Shown: one piece after another, positions 17,790 to 25,963 of the stretch
How positions within the stretch are numbered: the stretch's first letter is position 1
Layout of the letters: each line of letters starts with the position of its first letter
Source: Corynebacterium gallinarum
GTDB lineage: Bacteria; Actinomycetota; Actinomycetes; Mycobacteriales; Mycobacteriaceae
Direction: 5' to 3'
Assembly: GCF_014837045.1 (NCBI RefSeq)
Contig: NZ_JACSPR010000001.1
Span: forward strand, 308,134 to 372,133
Length of the DNA stretch: 64,000 nt
The notes under the pieces: model-generated
Told to the model about the DNA's origin: nothing
Seen by the model: only the letters and a program-made list of their open reading frames with translations
The model's database searches: none
Translations under genes and position numbers: made by a program

Positions 17790-18950
17790 GTGAGCGAAAA
17801 CAACGCACAAGACACCCGAATTGATTTCCTCTACCTCAACGAGGAGGACATGGTCGCGGCGGGGGTCACCGATTCCGCCCGCTGCGTGGAAACAATGGAG
17901 GAGACCCTCATCCTCCTGGCCGACGGTGACTACCGCATGGCCGGCGCCTCAGCGAACTCCCACGGCGCCCAGATCAACTTCCCGGAGAACCCTGAGCACG
18001 AGAGTATGCCCGCGGACGGCCCGGATCGTCGATTCATGGCCATGCCTGCCTACCTCGGCGGCCGCTTCCGTTCCACCGGCGTGAAGTGGTACGGCTCCAA
18101 CACCGAGAACCGCAAGAAGGATCTCCCCCGCTCCATTCACGTATTTGTGCTTAACGACGCGGACACCGGTGCCCCCAAGGCCATCATGTCCGCGAACCTG
18201 TTGTCCGCCTACCGCACCGGTGCCGTACCCGGCGTGGGTGTCAAGCACCTCGCCCTGGAGGATTCCAGGACGGTCGGCATCATCGGACCGGGCGTCATGA
18301 GCCGCACCATCTTCGACGCAGCCCTCAGCCAGCGTCCCTCCATCGAGGAGGTCAAGATCAAGGGCCGCTCACCTGAGTCCACCGAGCGTGTCGCCGCGTG
18401 GTTCCGTGAGAAGTACCCCCAGCTCAAGGACGTCCGCATCGTGGATTCCGAGCAGGAAGCCATCGAAGGCTCCGACATCGTGATCTCCGGAACTTCGACC
18501 TCACCTGACGGCCCCTCCGGTTTCCCCTACTTCAAGCGGGAATGGATCAAGCCCGGCGCACTGCTGCTCATGCCGGCGGCAGCCCGTCTGGATGATGATT
18601 TCATCACCTCCGACGAGGCGAACCTCGTGGTGGACTACCGCGGTCTCTACGCTGAGTGGTTCCACGAGAACGGCCCGGACGTCACCTATGAGGATCTGCT
18701 GGGCATCCCCGGCAACCGCTGGTACGACATGTTCAAGGAGGGTCTGATCCCGGAGAAGAAGATGGTCAACATCGGTGACATCGCCTCCGGCAAGGCACCG
18801 GGTCGCGAGAACGATGAGCAGATCTTCTGCTACTCCATCGGTGGCATGCCGGTCGAGGATGTCGCCTGGGCGCATGACCTCTATGAGAATGCCGTTAAAA
18901 AGGGCATCGGCACCGAACTCAACCTGTGGGACACCCCCATCCTGAAATAG
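17790..18950 (+). CDS. Ornithine cyclodeaminase / mu-crystallin family protein
   Basis: 386 aa, NAD(P)-dependent family. The substrate-domain Arg/Lys patches are visible (FRSTGVKWYGSN, SANLLSAYRTGAVPGVG), then a Rossmann segment VGIIGPGVMSRTIF (about residues 165-180) and SDIVISGTSTS. Members act as ornithine or lysine cyclodeaminases, alanine dehydrogenases or ketimine reductases. I recall close relatives being labelled 'tyramine oxidase subunit B' in databases, without knowing of biochemical proof. GTG 17790 has AAGGGAA upstream. A GlnA-like gene follows after 50 bases with no terminator between, so the two are probably co-transcribed. A role in turning over a cyclic imine or amine made by the nearby P450 is inference. 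Confidence 0.85.
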   Translation: MSENNAQDTRIDFLYLNEEDMVAAGVTDSARCVETMEETLILLADGDYRMAGASANSHGAQINFPENPEHESMPADGPDRRFMAMPAYLGGRFRSTGVKWYGSNTENRKKDLPRSIHVFVLNDADTGAPKAIMSANLLSAYRTGAVPGVGVKHLALEDSRTVGIIGPGVMSRTIFDAALSQRPSIEEVKIKGRSPESTERVAAWFREKYPQLKDVRIVDSEQEAIEGSDIVISGTSTSPDGPSGFPYFKREWIKPGALLLMPAAARLDDDFITSDEANLVVDYRGLYAEWFHENGPDVTYEDLLGIPGNRWYDMFKEGLIPEKKMVNIGDIASGKAPGRENDEQIFCYSIGGMPVEDVAWAHDLYENAVKKGIGTELNLWDTPILK

Positions 18951-19000
18951 CACTCTTCCCCTGACCACCATCTCCCATTCTTCATAAGGAATGATTCATC

Positions 19001-20446
19001 GTGGCCCCGAGCCCGAAAAACAACCCGGATGAGATCCTCAAATTCATCCGGGACAATGACATCAACTGGGTGGACGTTCAGTTCACCGACGTTCCCGGCA
19101 CCGAACAGCACCTGTCCGTGCCCGCCTCCGCCTTCGACGAGTCGGCCATGGAAAACGGACTGGCCTTCGACGGGTCATCGATCAGCGGATACACCACCGT
19201 CGATGATTCCGACATGATGCTGCTGCCGGACCTGTCCACCGCGTTCATCGACCCGTTCCGGAGGTCGAAGACGCTGAACATCAAGTTCTTCGTCCATGAT
19301 CCCTACACCCGGGAGCCGTTTTCCCGGGATCCGCGCAACATCGCCCGCAAGGCGGAGGAGTACCTGGCTTCGACCGGGTTCGCCGACAGCTGCAACTTCG
19401 GTGCCGAGGCCGAGTTCTACATCTTCGACTCCGTGCGTTTCAGCTCCCAGACGAACGCGGCCTTCCACGAGGTGGATTCCGTGGAGGGCTGGTGGAACAG
19501 CGGTTCCCGGGAGAACCCGGACGGCAGTAGGAACCTCGGCCACAAGGTCCGTCAGAAGGGTGGTTACTTCCCGGTGGCGCCTTATGACCACTTCCAGGAT
19601 CTGCGTGACACCATCGGCGAGACCCTGGCGGAGATCGGGTTCACCGTGGAGCGCTCCCACCATGAGATGGGCAGTGGTGGTCAGCAGGAGATCAACTACC
19701 GTTTCAACACCCTGCTGCACGCAGCCGATGATCTCCAGACCTTCAAGTACGTGGTGAAGAACACCGCGAAGGCAGTGGGCAAGTCTGCCACCTTCATGCC
19801 CAAGCCACTGGCTGATGACGGTGGTTCCGGCATGCACATCCACCAGTCGCTGTGGAAGGACGGCAAGCCCCTCTTCCATGATGAGGCCGGTTATGCCAAC
19901 CTCTCGGAGATGGCCCGTCACTACGTCGGCGGTCTGCTCAAGCATGCCCCCGCGGTGCTGGCATTCACCAACCCGACCCTGAATTCCTACAACCGTCTGG
20001 TGCCCGGTTTCGAGGCACCGGTGAGCTTGGCGTACTCGCAGCAGAACCGTTCCGCCGCGATCCGCATCCCCGCCAGCGGTCCCAACCCGAAGGCGACCCG
20101 CATCGAGTTCCGCACCCCGGACCCCTCAGGCAACCCCTACCTGGCGTTCACGGCGTCGATGATGGCGGGTCTGGATGGTATCCGCAACCGCATCGAGCCT
20201 GATGGTCCCCTGGACAAGGACCTGTATGAGCTTCCGCCCGAGGAGGCTGCCAAGGTGGCCCAGGCCCCCACCTCCCTCGAGCAGGCCTTGGAGGCGTTGA
20301 AGGAGGACCACGACTTCCTCACCGAGGGTGGCGTGTTCACCGATGATCTCATCGATGCCTACGCGGCCTACAAGTATGAGCATGAGATCACCCCGGAGCG
20401 GCTGCGCCCCACCGCCCTGGATTTCGAGTTGTATTACGACTGCTAG
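19001..20446 (+). CDS. Second glutamine synthetase, close paralogue of GlnA
   Basis: 481 aa, class I. By eye roughly two thirds to three quarters of residues match the GlnA at 7.2 kb, including long identical blocks ([33 protein letters not shown]). All active-site motifs are kept ([41 protein letters not shown]), as is the adenylylation tyrosine, Tyr409 in [12 protein letters not shown]. It is thus a GSI-beta duplicate, not a GlnA3/GlnA4-type gamma-glutamyl-polyamine synthetase. It differs at the N-terminus ([11 protein letters not shown]) and in the loop near residues 160-185. GTG 19001 has AAGGA upstream. It may re-assimilate ammonium released by the cluster, or may have taken an amine as substrate. 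Confidence 0.9.
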   Translation: MAPSPKNNPDEILKFIRDNDINWVDVQFTDVPGTEQHLSVPASAFDESAMENGLAFDGSSISGYTTVDDSDMMLLPDLSTAFIDPFRRSKTLNIKFFVHDPYTREPFSRDPRNIARKAEEYLASTGFADSCNFGAEAEFYIFDSVRFSSQTNAAFHEVDSVEGWWNSGSRENPDGSRNLGHKVRQKGGYFPVAPYDHFQDLRDTIGETLAEIGFTVERSHHEMGSGGQQEINYRFNTLLHAADDLQTFKYVVKNTAKAVGKSATFMPKPLADDGGSGMHIHQSLWKDGKPLFHDEAGYANLSEMARHYVGGLLKHAPAVLAFTNPTLNSYNRLVPGFEAPVSLAYSQQNRSAAIRIPASGPNPKATRIEFRTPDPSGNPYLAFTASMMAGLDGIRNRIEPDGPLDKDLYELPPEEAAKVAQAPTSLEQALEALKEDHDFLTEGGVFTDDLIDAYAAYKYEHEITPERLRPTALDFELYYDC

Positions 20447-20467
20447 TACCGCTTATTCCGCATAGTT

Positions 20468-20504
20468 GAAGCCACCGGCCGGTTCATTCCCGGCCGGTGG
20501 CTTC
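20468..20504 (+). terminator. Terminator after the second glutamine synthetase gene
   Basis: A perfect 15-bp stem (20468-20482 with 20490-20504) around a 7-base loop; no strong T tract. It also lies beyond the stop of the opposing 55-aa ORF. Confidence 0.8.
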
Positions 20505-20522
20505 ATCCATTATGGGAGGTGG

Positions 20523-20690
20523 TCAGATACCGATCAGCTCGGAGGCGATCACATCGGACAGTGAGACGGATCCGTGGGGGTTCCCGCGGAAGAGGAGAAG
20601 GTGGTCTGCATTGATGATGCATTCGAGCTGGCGTTCCAGAGTGAAGGTCTCCCATACCTTCATCTCATTCGCGCGGACCTGTAAACCCAT
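20523..20690 (-). CDS. Small protein of 55 aa, unknown
   Basis: Starts MGLQVRANEMKVWETF, ends SDVIASELIGI. No membrane segment; contains one Cys (LECIINAD). It is too short for usual ORF cut-offs, but ATG 20690 has a strong GAAGGGAGAGG ribosome-binding site 4-13 bases upstream, and the stop lies just before the terminator hairpin shared with the opposing glutamine synthetase gene. I recognise no family. Possibly a small regulatory protein; no function is claimed. Confidence 0.55.
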   Translation of the reverse strand: MGLQVRANEMKVWETFTLERQLECIINADHLLLFRGNPHGSVSLSDVIASELIGI

Positions 20691-21014
20691 GCCCCTCTCC
20701 CTTCACTGACGGTTCAACACCCACATACCGTGTGGGGTGAATCACTTTTCATGTTCATTGCGTTACTCCTCATTCTAATCCCCAGGCAGGCGAATAGTGG
20801 AGTTTACAAAGCAGAAATGGGCCTTCCCACCCCTTTTTCACCCCCATTAGGGGAAAGGTGAGGGTTAACTCATGTTTCAAACCGGGCATGACCCCCGTTT
20901 TTCCCACACAACGGGGGCACCCCCACTCCCCCATGGGGTACCACGGGAAAGAAGAAGCCACCGTCGACAAGCATGACGCCTGCGACGGTGGCCGGAAGCC
21001 GAGAGGTAACCGCG
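20691..21014. other. Intergenic region with minus-strand terminator
   Basis: About 324 bases with no gene seen. Contains a perfect 10-bp hairpin at 20957-20992 and an A/G-rich stretch at 20945-20956 that serves as the T-rich tail for minus-strand transcripts. Confidence 0.45.
20957..20992 (-). terminator. Terminator of the Nudix gene, containing a CGTCGACAAGC element
   Basis: Perfect 10-bp stem (20957-20966 with 20983-20992). On the minus strand it is followed by TTCTTCTTTC. The 11-mer CGTCGACAAGC at 20962-20972 spans the stem-loop junction. Confidence 0.65.
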
Positions 21015-21545
21015 CTACCTGGCGCGCTTCTCGTACCCCATCCGGGGACGGAAACCCTGGGGGTGCTTGAGCTGGGCGATGGCGTCGGCGATGACCATGC
21101 GGAAACGCGGGTTGGTCACCGGCATGTTCGAGATCGGGAACCACGCCACCTCGGTGTTCTCATCATCTCCGACCCGGGGCACATCATCGCCCACGACGGT
21201 GCAGCGCATCGCGGTATCCATGTAGCTGGAGACATCCCCGTTCTCATAGGTCACCGGGCCGACGGCGCCCACGCCCAGCAGCGCATCCACACTGACCTCC
21301 AGACCGGTCTCCTCCTCCACCTCGCGGGCGGCAGTCACATGGGGCTGCTCGCCCGGATCGCAGATCCCGGTCGGCGGGGTCCACTCACCGGTATCCGCGC
21401 GCATGACCAACAGCACATCCGGGGTGATATGGAAGGGGGACCCCGGCGGGACATCGCGGATGACCACGGCGGTCACGGCCGGCAACCACAGCGGAGCGGT
21501 ACCGACCTTCTCACGGAGGCTGAGAATGAAGTCCGGAACAGGCAT
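21015..21545 (-). CDS. Nudix hydrolase
   Basis: 176 aa. The Nudix box is complete, G-x5-E-x7-REVEEETGL, at about residues 78-100 (GICDPGEQPHVTAAREVEEE). These enzymes cleave nucleoside diphosphates linked to another group; the substrate here is unknown. ATG 21545 (MPVPDFILSLREK) is chosen because AGAGGGA lies nine bases upstream; the frame extends to 21605. Its terminator overlaps the dispersed 11-mer at 20962. Confidence 0.85.
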   Translation of the reverse strand: MPVPDFILSLREKVGTAPLWLPAVTAVVIRDVPPGSPFHITPDVLLVMRADTGEWTPPTGICDPGEQPHVTAAREVEEETGLEVSVDALLGVGAVGPVTYENGDVSSYMDTAMRCTVVGDDVPRVGDDENTEVAWFPISNMPVTNPRFRMVIADAIAQLKHPQGFRPRMGYEKRAR

Positions 21546-21686
21546 GAACGGGATCCCTCTTTTCATATCGGGCGTGGGCAGCTTCTCCCCCACAGACTCC
21601 CCCACAGGCTACGCGACGCACAGGGCCCCACCACACCTCACCCACCTGTCCCCCACCTCTGCGCGGACGTGTTTAAGGTGGTGATC

Positions 21687-22649
21687 ATGGATGCCTCCCC
21701 GACCCCGATCTTCAACCGTGGATACACCCATCTCCGGGGAGGTGACACCGGCATCAGCCTCGGCCTCATGCTGCCGATCGGTCCCGAACTGGGCCGCGGG
21801 CAGATGGTGCCCATCCAGCACAGCATCGACCTGGCCCGCCGCGCGGAGGATGCCGGTTTCCGGGGCCTGTGGGTCCGCGATGTCCCCCTGGCCATCCCGC
21901 AGGGCCTGTCCCCGGAGAACCAGCAGGCGGTCTATCTCGATGATCCCTTCCTCATGCTCGGTGCCATGGCGCAGGCCACCTCCACCATTGCACTGGGCAC
22001 CGCCGCCACCGTCCTGCCGCTGCGTCATCCGCTCCACGTGGCCAAATCAGCCCTCACCCTCGACCGGTTGAGTGGGGGGCGTTTCATCCTGGGGATCGGT
22101 TCCGGGGACCGGCCGGAGGAGTTCGAGGTCTTCAGCAAGGATCTTGATGGGCGCCGCGATGCAATCCGCCGGGGCTGGTCCCTGCTGCGCGCAGCCTTCG
22201 CCCCCGATGAGCCCGGCCGGGCACCCCTGTTGGAGGCCACCGACGGCCATGCACCCACCACCGTCCCGGACACGCGGATTCCCCTCATCGCGGTGGGGTC
22301 GGCGCGACAGACCGTCCAGTGGATCGTCCGCAACGCCGACGGCTGGGCCACCTACTACCGCCCCACCGAGCAGCAGGTGGGTCGGCTGGACCTGTGGAAT
22401 CAGGCCCGCGAATCGGTGCGCAACCCCGCCAACCCGGATCCGCTGCTCATCTCCTCCATGGGCCTGGAGCTCACCGACACCTCCGGTGAGCTTGAACTGG
22501 GTCTGCGCACCACCAGCCGGGGCCTGATCGACCACCTGCACACCATGCGTGAGCTGGGCATACACCACGTCATCCTCAACATCTCCGGTCGCCCGGCCGG
22601 GGAGGTCATCGATCAGATCGGCACCGAGGTGCTTCCGTATCTGGGGTGA
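21687..22649 (+). CDS. LLM-class flavin-dependent oxidoreductase
   Basis: 320 aa, luciferase-like monooxygenase fold. Features: an early GLMLPIGPE strand, the conserved DDPFLMLGAMAQATSTIALGTAATVLPLRHP segment (given in part), then LDRLSGGRFILGIGSGDRPEEF. These use F420H2 or FMNH2; the substrate is unknown. ATG 21687 follows GGTGGTGATC. It could be an oxidative partner to the nearby P450 cluster, but it is a separate transcription unit and this is weak. Confidence 0.82.
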   Translation: MDASPTPIFNRGYTHLRGGDTGISLGLMLPIGPELGRGQMVPIQHSIDLARRAEDAGFRGLWVRDVPLAIPQGLSPENQQAVYLDDPFLMLGAMAQATSTIALGTAATVLPLRHPLHVAKSALTLDRLSGGRFILGIGSGDRPEEFEVFSKDLDGRRDAIRRGWSLLRAAFAPDEPGRAPLLEATDGHAPTTVPDTRIPLIAVGSARQTVQWIVRNADGWATYYRPTEQQVGRLDLWNQARESVRNPANPDPLLISSMGLELTDTSGELELGLRTTSRGLIDHLHTMRELGIHHVILNISGRPAGEVIDQIGTEVLPYLG

Positions 22650-22650
22650 G

Positions 22651-23541
22651 CTACGGGGTGGGCTTGTCGACGCCCGGTTGTCTCCTCCCGCGCCCTCTCC
22701 TCCTCGGTACCGACGCCAGGTTGGCCAGCAGCAACGCCACCACCACCGCGACGCCACCGGCCCACTGGACCGGTGACAGGCGCTCGTCGTTGAACACCAC
22801 GCCGATGAGCGTGGCCGTGAGGGGGCTGAGGATGCCGAGCATGGCCACCTGGACCGGATCCAGCAGCGCGATACCCCGGAACCAGATGCCGTAGGCAAAC
22901 GCCCCACCGATCAGCCCCAGGTAGGCGTAACCGCCGATATTGGTGGCGGTGAGGTGATCAGGTAGCCCCTCGATGAGCAGGAACGGCACCAGGAACAACC
23001 CACCGATGGTCAACTGCCAACCGGTGACCGCCAGACCCGGAACCCCCTCCGGGGTGCCGAACTTCTTCGCCAGGATGATGCCGAAGGCCATGCACAGACT
23101 GCCACCCAGACCGGTGAGCACACCCAGCGTATTGAGCTGCACGCCGGGGCCGAGCACCAGGGTCGCCACACCGATGATGGCCACCCCGCCCGCGATCACC
23201 TGCATCCCCTTCAACCGGGTGCCCAGGATCAGCGGTGCCAGACCGATCACCCACAGGGGCGCGGTGTTGGTGACCACCGCAGCCACCCCACCGGGCAGCA
23301 GGTACGCGGTCCAGAACAGGAACCCGAAGAAGGCACCAATGTTGACCACACCGAGCACCGTTGCCTTCCACCACCACTGACCCCGGGGCAGGACCCAGAA
23401 CCAGGCCAGGATGATCAGACCCGCGGGCAGGGCACGGAGCACACCCGCCAGGATCGGCCGGCCCGATGGCAAGAACTCCGTGGTCACGTAGTAGGTGGTG
23501 GCCCAGATGACAGGGGTGAGCGCTGTGATCAGGAGGTTCAT
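22651..23541 (-). CDS. EamA/DMT-family transporter
   Basis: 296 aa with about ten hydrophobic helices in two EamA repeats (residues about 1-135 and 145-285) and a basic C-terminal tail (PRRRGRGRR). Typical members export amino acids or other metabolites. ATG 23541 (MNLLITALTPVIWATTYY) has AGGA about nine bases upstream; the open frame continues to 23655 without support. It ends one base after the convergent LLM gene, and its last codons carry a copy of the dispersed 11-mer (22662-22672). Confidence 0.85.
   Translation of the reverse strand: MNLLITALTPVIWATTYYVTTEFLPSGRPILAGVLRALPAGLIILAWFWVLPRGQWWWKATVLGVVNIGAFFGFLFWTAYLLPGGVAAVVTNTAPLWVIGLAPLILGTRLKGMQVIAGGVAIIGVATLVLGPGVQLNTLGVLTGLGGSLCMAFGIILAKKFGTPEGVPGLAVTGWQLTIGGLFLVPFLLIEGLPDHLTATNIGGYAYLGLIGGAFAYGIWFRGIALLDPVQVAMLGILSPLTATLIGVVFNDERLSPVQWAGGVAVVVALLLANLASVPRRRGRGRRQPGVDKPTP
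22662..22672 (-). repeat. CGTCGACAAGC repeat element
   Basis: Exact copy (reverse orientation), 13 bases after the LLM stop and inside the final codons of the EamA gene. Confidence 0.85.
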
Positions 23542-23653
23542 GGGGAGCCATCCTAGTGACATACACCTCACCCGCATCCAGTCGGGGTGTGCGGGCACCC
23601 GCGTACCGGAAAAAGGGCCGACAACGCCGGTGTTCTTGGCTAGGGTGGGCTTC

Positions 23654-23998
23654 ATGTCCAGTGATCACCCCTATTCTCCCGCCAAGCGCGCCGGCAACCA
23701 CATCTACGTGTCCGGTGCCCTCTCCGTTGACCAGGACTACCAGCCGGTGTCCGGGCGCAAGGAGGCTGTCGACGCAGCACTCGAGCGCATGTGTGAACGC
23801 CTCGCCACCGAGGGCGGTGAATTGAGGGACGTGGTCAAGCTGACCTACTTCGTCACCGACATCACCCTGCGCGAGGAATGCAACGAGCAGTTCCGGGAGC
23901 ACTTCATGGAAAACCGCCCGGCGCGCAGCTTCGTGGAGGCCTCCGCCCTGCCCTATGGCGCGAGCGTGGAGATCGACGCCATCGCGGTGGTGGAGTAG
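23654..23998 (+). CDS. RidA-family imine/enamine deaminase
   Basis: 114 aa. Typical Rid fold: AGNHIYVSGALSVDQDY near the start, then VVKLTYFVTDI, and RPARSFVEASALPYGASVEIDAIAV (in part) with the active-site Arg and the conserved EI/A end. RidA hydrolyses reactive imines and enamines such as 2-aminoacrylate released by PLP enzymes. Threonine synthase, a PLP enzyme, lies convergently next to it. TAGGGT at 23641-23646, seven bases before ATG 23654, indicates a leaderless transcript. Confidence 0.88.
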   Translation: MSSDHPYSPAKRAGNHIYVSGALSVDQDYQPVSGRKEAVDAALERMCERLATEGGELRDVVKLTYFVTDITLREECNEQFREHFMENRPARSFVEASALPYGASVEIDAIAVVE

Positions 23999-24006
23999 GA
24001 AACGCA

Positions 24007-24040
24007 ACAGGCCGTGGGGATTGATATCCCCACGGCCTGT
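24007..24040. terminator. Bidirectional terminator, ridA / thrC
   Basis: A perfect 14-bp stem (24007-24020 with 24027-24040) and 6-base loop between the two convergent stop codons. Confidence 0.9.
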
Positions 24041-24061
24041 CCCCGTGATCCGGGGAGTACG

Positions 24062-25507
24062 TTACTTCACGCTCGTGGTGGCGATCGAGTCCACGATGAA
24101 CTGCTTGACCACCTCGGCATCGTTGGGCAGGTCTGAGACCTTGTGCTCGGCGTCCATGATGGCGGCGAAACGCTCTGGCATCTCCGGCTCCGCACCGGTG
24201 GCCTCACGGATGATGCCCGCGAACTTCACCGGCAGGGCGGTTTCCAGGCAGACGATCGGGGTGGTGACCTCATCGCGCCACTGGCGTGCCACGTACACAC
24301 CATCCGCGGTGTGGGGGTCGATGACCACGTCGAGACGCTCCGCGATGTCCCGGATGGTCTCCACACGGTTGGCGTGGGTGGAACGACCCGAGGCGAACCC
24401 GTAGCGCTCGGTCGCCTCCGGGAAGGCCGGATCATCTGCCAGGGAGAAACCACCCTGTTTGACCTGGGTGCCGAAGAGATCATTCACCCGGGCTGCGTCA
24501 CGACCCAGCAGGTCGAAGATGAAGCGCTCGAAGTTGGAGGCGCGGGAGATGTCCATGGACGGGCTGGAGGTCTCGTGGGTGTCCTCCGAGCTGCGCACGC
24601 GGTACTCACCGGTGCGGAAGAACTCGTCCAGCACATCGTTTTCATTGGTGGCCACGATCAGGCGGTCGATCGGCAGACCCATCTGGCGGGCGATGTGGCC
24701 GGCGCAAATATCACCGAAGTTGCCGGTGGGAACGGAGAAGCTGACCTTCTGGTCATTGCTGTCGGTCACCCGGATCCAGGAGGAGATGTAGTACACCACC
24801 TGGGCCATGAGACGGGCCCAGTTGATGGAGTTGACCGCGCCGATACGCTGGTCGCGCTTGAACTCCGCGTCCGCGGAGACAGCCTTGACCACATCCTGAC
24901 AGTCATCGAAGACACCCTCGAGGGCGATGTTGAAGATGTTGGGATCATCCAGGCCGAACATCTGGGCCTGCTGGAACGGGGTCATGCGACCGGCCGGGGT
25001 GAGCATGAAGACACGGATGCCCTCACGGCCACGCATGGCGTATTCGGCGGCGGAACCGGTGTCACCCGAGGTCGCGCCGAGGATGTTGATGGTCTCGCCG
25101 CGGCGGCGAAGCTCGTATTCAAACAGCTCACCCAGCAGCTGCATGGCCATGTCCTTGAACGCGGCGGTGGGGCCCTCGGAGAGATGACCGATCCACAACC
25201 CGTCCTCCAGCTCCGTCACGGGCACGATCTCCTCGGAGGAGAACTTGGGGTGGGTGTAGGCACGCGCGGTCATGGCCCTGATGTCCTCGACCGGGATGTC
25301 ATCGACGAACAGGGCGATGACCTCGGCGGCCAGGGCTGCGTAACCGTCGTTGGCGAGGATGCCACGCCACTCGGTCAGGGTGTCATCGGTGATCTGGGGG
25401 TACTCCACCGGCAGGTAGAGTCCACCGTCCGGGGCGAGGCCACCGAGCAGGATATCGCTGAAGCGGGCAGGGGTGCGGCTGGAATCACGCGTCGAAATGT
25501 AGTCCAC
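24062..25507 (-). CDS. thrC: Threonine synthase
   Basis: Converts O-phosphohomoserine to threonine with PLP. 481 aa, the same length as I recall for the C. glutamicum enzyme, with the same layout: N-terminal DYISTRDSSRTPARFSDILL, the PLP lysine in GPTAAFKDMAMQLLGE, the phosphate loop ILGATSGDTGSAAEYAM, and VPTGNFGDICAGHIARQMGL. The GTG at 25507 is the start: TAATCT (minus strand, 25515-25520) lies seven bases upstream, and an extension to 25585 has no homology to the family start. It is distant from hom-thrB, as usual in Corynebacterium. Confidence 0.95.
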   Translation of the reverse strand: MDYISTRDSSRTPARFSDILLGGLAPDGGLYLPVEYPQITDDTLTEWRGILANDGYAALAAEVIALFVDDIPVEDIRAMTARAYTHPKFSSEEIVPVTELEDGLWIGHLSEGPTAAFKDMAMQLLGELFEYELRRRGETINILGATSGDTGSAAEYAMRGREGIRVFMLTPAGRMTPFQQAQMFGLDDPNIFNIALEGVFDDCQDVVKAVSADAEFKRDQRIGAVNSINWARLMAQVVYYISSWIRVTDSNDQKVSFSVPTGNFGDICAGHIARQMGLPIDRLIVATNENDVLDEFFRTGEYRVRSSEDTHETSSPSMDISRASNFERFIFDLLGRDAARVNDLFGTQVKQGGFSLADDPAFPEATERYGFASGRSTHANRVETIRDIAERLDVVIDPHTADGVYVARQWRDEVTTPIVCLETALPVKFAGIIREATGAEPEMPERFAAIMDAEHKVSDLPNDAEVVKQFIVDSIATTSVK

Positions 25508-25640
25508 GCAATACAGATTAGCCCAGGGGGTGGGATCAGACTCCCCCGGATACCCACCAGTTTCGGGATACCGTGACTTTGACACCCCCAGAGCCTATAG
25601 TGTTCCCCATCACTTTCCGCTCTGTTTTAGGATGAACATC

Positions 25641-25865
25641 ATGACAGCATCACAGCGATCCCTCGACGACAACCCGGCGGGCCTGACACGGGGTAGGTCC
25701 AGCGGACTCGAGACCAGCGGATCCCTCCCCCTGCCGGAGCCCGCCCCGGTGTCCAAGCACAATCTCTACGTTCTCATCGGTTGTACCCTCCTGGCCACCC
25801 TCATGGTGATTTTCGGCCCCCAGATCTACACCCTCCTCTACATCAACAACCCCTTCGGGTTCTAA
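25641..25865 (+). CDS. Small single-pass membrane protein, 74 aa
   Basis: A Ser/Pro-rich N-terminal half (residues 1-40), then one hydrophobic helix (about 45-67: LYVLIGCTLLATLMVIFGPQ) and a short outside tail ending NNPFGF. ATG 25641 is favoured over 25632 because AGGA lies nine bases upstream. Function unknown. It is followed at once by a terminator and transcribed divergently from thrC. Confidence 0.65.
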   Translation: MTASQRSLDDNPAGLTRGRSSGLETSGSLPLPEPAPVSKHNLYVLIGCTLLATLMVIFGPQIYTLLYINNPFGF

Positions 25866-25867
25866 AA

Positions 25868-25894
25868 GGTCCCCCGTGGCATCCGGGGGGGACC
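25868..25894 (+). terminator. Terminator after the small membrane protein gene
   Basis: GC-rich stem of about 8-9 bp with a C/G core (25868-25876 with 25884-25894), loop of six. No T tract. Confidence 0.6.
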
Positions 25895-25963
25895 GTCACA
25901 GGAACCACCGATCCACGCATCTAACGCGCCCTCGCCCGAACCGGGGGCCTAGTGTTGTCAGTT

